Positions 7,475 through 8,111 of a DNA stretch of 8,111 nt are shown one piece after another; position 1 is the first letter of the stretch, and every line of letters starts with the position of its first letter. The notes beneath the pieces were generated by a model that had not been told where the DNA came from, searched no databases, and worked only from the letters and a program-made list of their open reading frames with translations. The position numbers were made by a program, and so were the translations under genes. The stretch comes from JBGSYN01 sp041750975 (GTDB taxonomy: Bacteria; Pseudomonadota; Alphaproteobacteria; Geminicoccales; Geminicoccaceae): assembly GCA_041750975.1 (NCBI GenBank), contig JBGSYN010000055.1, positions 1-8,111 of the forward strand. Reading direction: 5' to 3'.

Positions 7475-7542
7475 TCACCGACATCCGAAATCGTTTGTGA
7501 GAGTAAGCGCAGACGATCTAGTCGGCGCATAGCCTCAACTGC

Positions 7543-7558
7543 AGCAGATTTCGTGCCA
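7543..7558 (-). promoter_or_regulatory. Candidate sigma-54 (-24/-12) promoter of the transporter operon
   Basis: The minus strand reads TGGCACGAAATCTGCT. This matches the sigma-54 consensus TGGCACG-N4-TTGCW at every defined position except one (C for the first T of TTGC). The GG and GC dinucleotides are exactly 10 bases apart, as RpoN requires. Transcription would start near 7532, giving a leader of about 58 bases before the GTG at 7474. No activator site is identified upstream, where DNA is occupied by gene debris. RpoN control would link the importer to nitrogen limitation. This is a motif match only. Confidence 0.45.
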
Positions 7559-7577
7559 CCCGTCGCGGGATCGAAAA

Positions 7578-7916
7578 ATGATGATCGTGTCGCTCGGCAC
7601 CGGCGATGCGTGCCGCAAGATCCCTTATGAAGATGCCAAGGATTGGGGTGCCATCGGCTGGGTGCGACCCATCATCAGCGTCATGATGGACGGCGAAGCC
7701 GATGCCGCCTGATATCATCTGAGCCAATTGCTGCCTGACGTCATGAAGGGCGAGGCGTAGCGCTGTTTCCGGTTCGACACCGAACTCGACCTCGCCCTGG
7801 ACGACATGGACGCGACCGCCAAGGCCAACATTCTGGCTCTCAAGGAAGAAGCCTTGCAGATCGTCGACACACAGGGCGACGAACTGGTCCGCGCCATTGC
7901 CAGGCTCAAGGCGTGA
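7578..7916 (+). pseudogene. C-terminal fragment of a patatin-like phospholipase, two in-frame stops
   Basis: In one frame, 112 codons ending in TGA (7914-7916) read as the C-terminal part of a bacterial patatin-like phospholipase. The pieces are MIVSLGTG, KIPYEDAKDWGAIGWVRPI, VMMDGEADAA, YHLSQLLP, RCFRFDTELDLALDDMDA, and a C-terminal helix ending in ELVRAIARLKA. The frame is broken by TGA at 7710-7712 and TAG at 7758-7760. The TAG is explained by one C-to-T change from CAG, and the TGA by one from CGA. The catalytic Ser (GxSxG) and Asp (DGG/DGA) parts, which lie further N-terminal in the family, are absent. Upstream, a few codons (DRK) may still belong, but similarity is lost by about 7570. 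The gene is truncated and dead. The family call rests on memory of the C-terminal pattern. Confidence 0.75.
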
Positions 7917-7939
7917 CGCTTGAGTTCGATCGGGGTCTG

Positions 7940-8111
7940 CTAGTAAAGCGGCAGCAGCAGGTGCACGTGCCCAACAGGCACCATCAGCACGGCGGTCGCG
8001 GTATTGGAGATGAACGTGCCTGGTATTGCCGCGATGGGTATGAGCGTTGCGAGGACGATTAAGGGCGATGCTCTTGTCCGTCAAACCCCCAGCAGCGACT
8101 CGCCGCCTGGA
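7940..8111 (-). pseudogene. Frameshifted fragment of a DASS/SLC13-type anion transporter
   Basis: On the minus strand, the frame entering from the window edge gives GGLTDKSIAL (8087-8061 for the recognisable part). A single extra base in CTTAATC shifts the reading frame, and the next frame gives IVLATLIPIAAIPGT and FISNTATAVLMVPV (8059-7973). The SNTATA motif is the sodium- and substrate-binding SNT hairpin signature of the divalent anion:sodium symporter (DASS, SLC13, citrate/succinate) family. After VPV the similarity ends and the frame closes at TAG (7942-7940). The protein is therefore both frameshifted and cut short, and at most about 50 residues survive here. It runs tail-to-tail with the patatin fragment, 23 bases away. 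More of the gene may lie beyond the window. Confidence 0.65.

Noticed and set aside
7518..8084. Minus-strand open frame of 188 codons over the right flank
   Set aside because: It runs antisense through the patatin fragment and only begins in the true frame of the DASS fragment (TDKSIAL) before the frameshift. The composite product has no coherent domain.
1..8111. A novel defence, CRISPR or mobile system
   Set aside because: No regular repeat array, nuclease, transposase, integrase, toxin-antitoxin pair or reverse transcriptase signature was seen on either strand.

Overview
The window looks like alphaproteobacterial chromosome, most likely Rhizobiales-like. The evidence is high-GC coding sequence (57% and 70% in two 60-base stretches counted by hand), long antisense open frames, and the style of the peptide transporter and M14 peptidase. 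The genus cannot be fixed from this sequence.

About 7.1 kb in the centre is one intact minus-strand operon. In transcription order it holds: a fused two-domain peptide ABC transporter ATPase (7474-5603, GTG start); a periplasmic solute-binding protein of the SBP_bac_5 family (5586-4042); a DppB/GsiC-type permease (3969-3043, TTG start); a DppC/GsiD-type permease (3029-2148); and a cytoplasmic M14-family zinc carboxypeptidase-like enzyme (2151-370), whose ATG overlaps the preceding stop as ATGA. Gene order, the fused ATPase and the protein lengths match the Escherichia coli gsiABCD (glutathione importer) layout. The likely logic is capture of a peptide-like compound in the periplasm, import, and cleavage by the last gene product. 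The substrate cannot be read from the sequence. A good sigma-54 (-24/-12) promoter candidate lies just upstream of the operon (7558-7543). A GC-rich hairpin followed by a short T run sits between the binding-protein and first permease genes, where such transporters often reduce downstream expression.

Both flanks look eroded. On the right (about 7570-8111) is a plus-strand C-terminal piece of a patatin-like phospholipase with two in-frame stops. It is followed tail-to-tail by a minus-strand frameshifted piece of a DASS/SLC13 anion transporter carrying an SNTATA motif. On the left, bases 1-110 are AT-rich (39% GC over the first 100) with no recognisable gene. Bases about 169-373 hold hydrophobic pieces in more than one frame that resemble the C-terminus of a small membrane protein; its stop shares a CTAG with the peptidase stop.

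No tRNA, rRNA, CRISPR array, intact insertion sequence or integrase was seen. The core is a well-formed example of a known type of system. The less ordinary points are the altered substrate-binding motif and unassigned N-terminal half of the M14 enzyme, the sigma-54 site, the intra-operon hairpin, and the gene debris on both sides.
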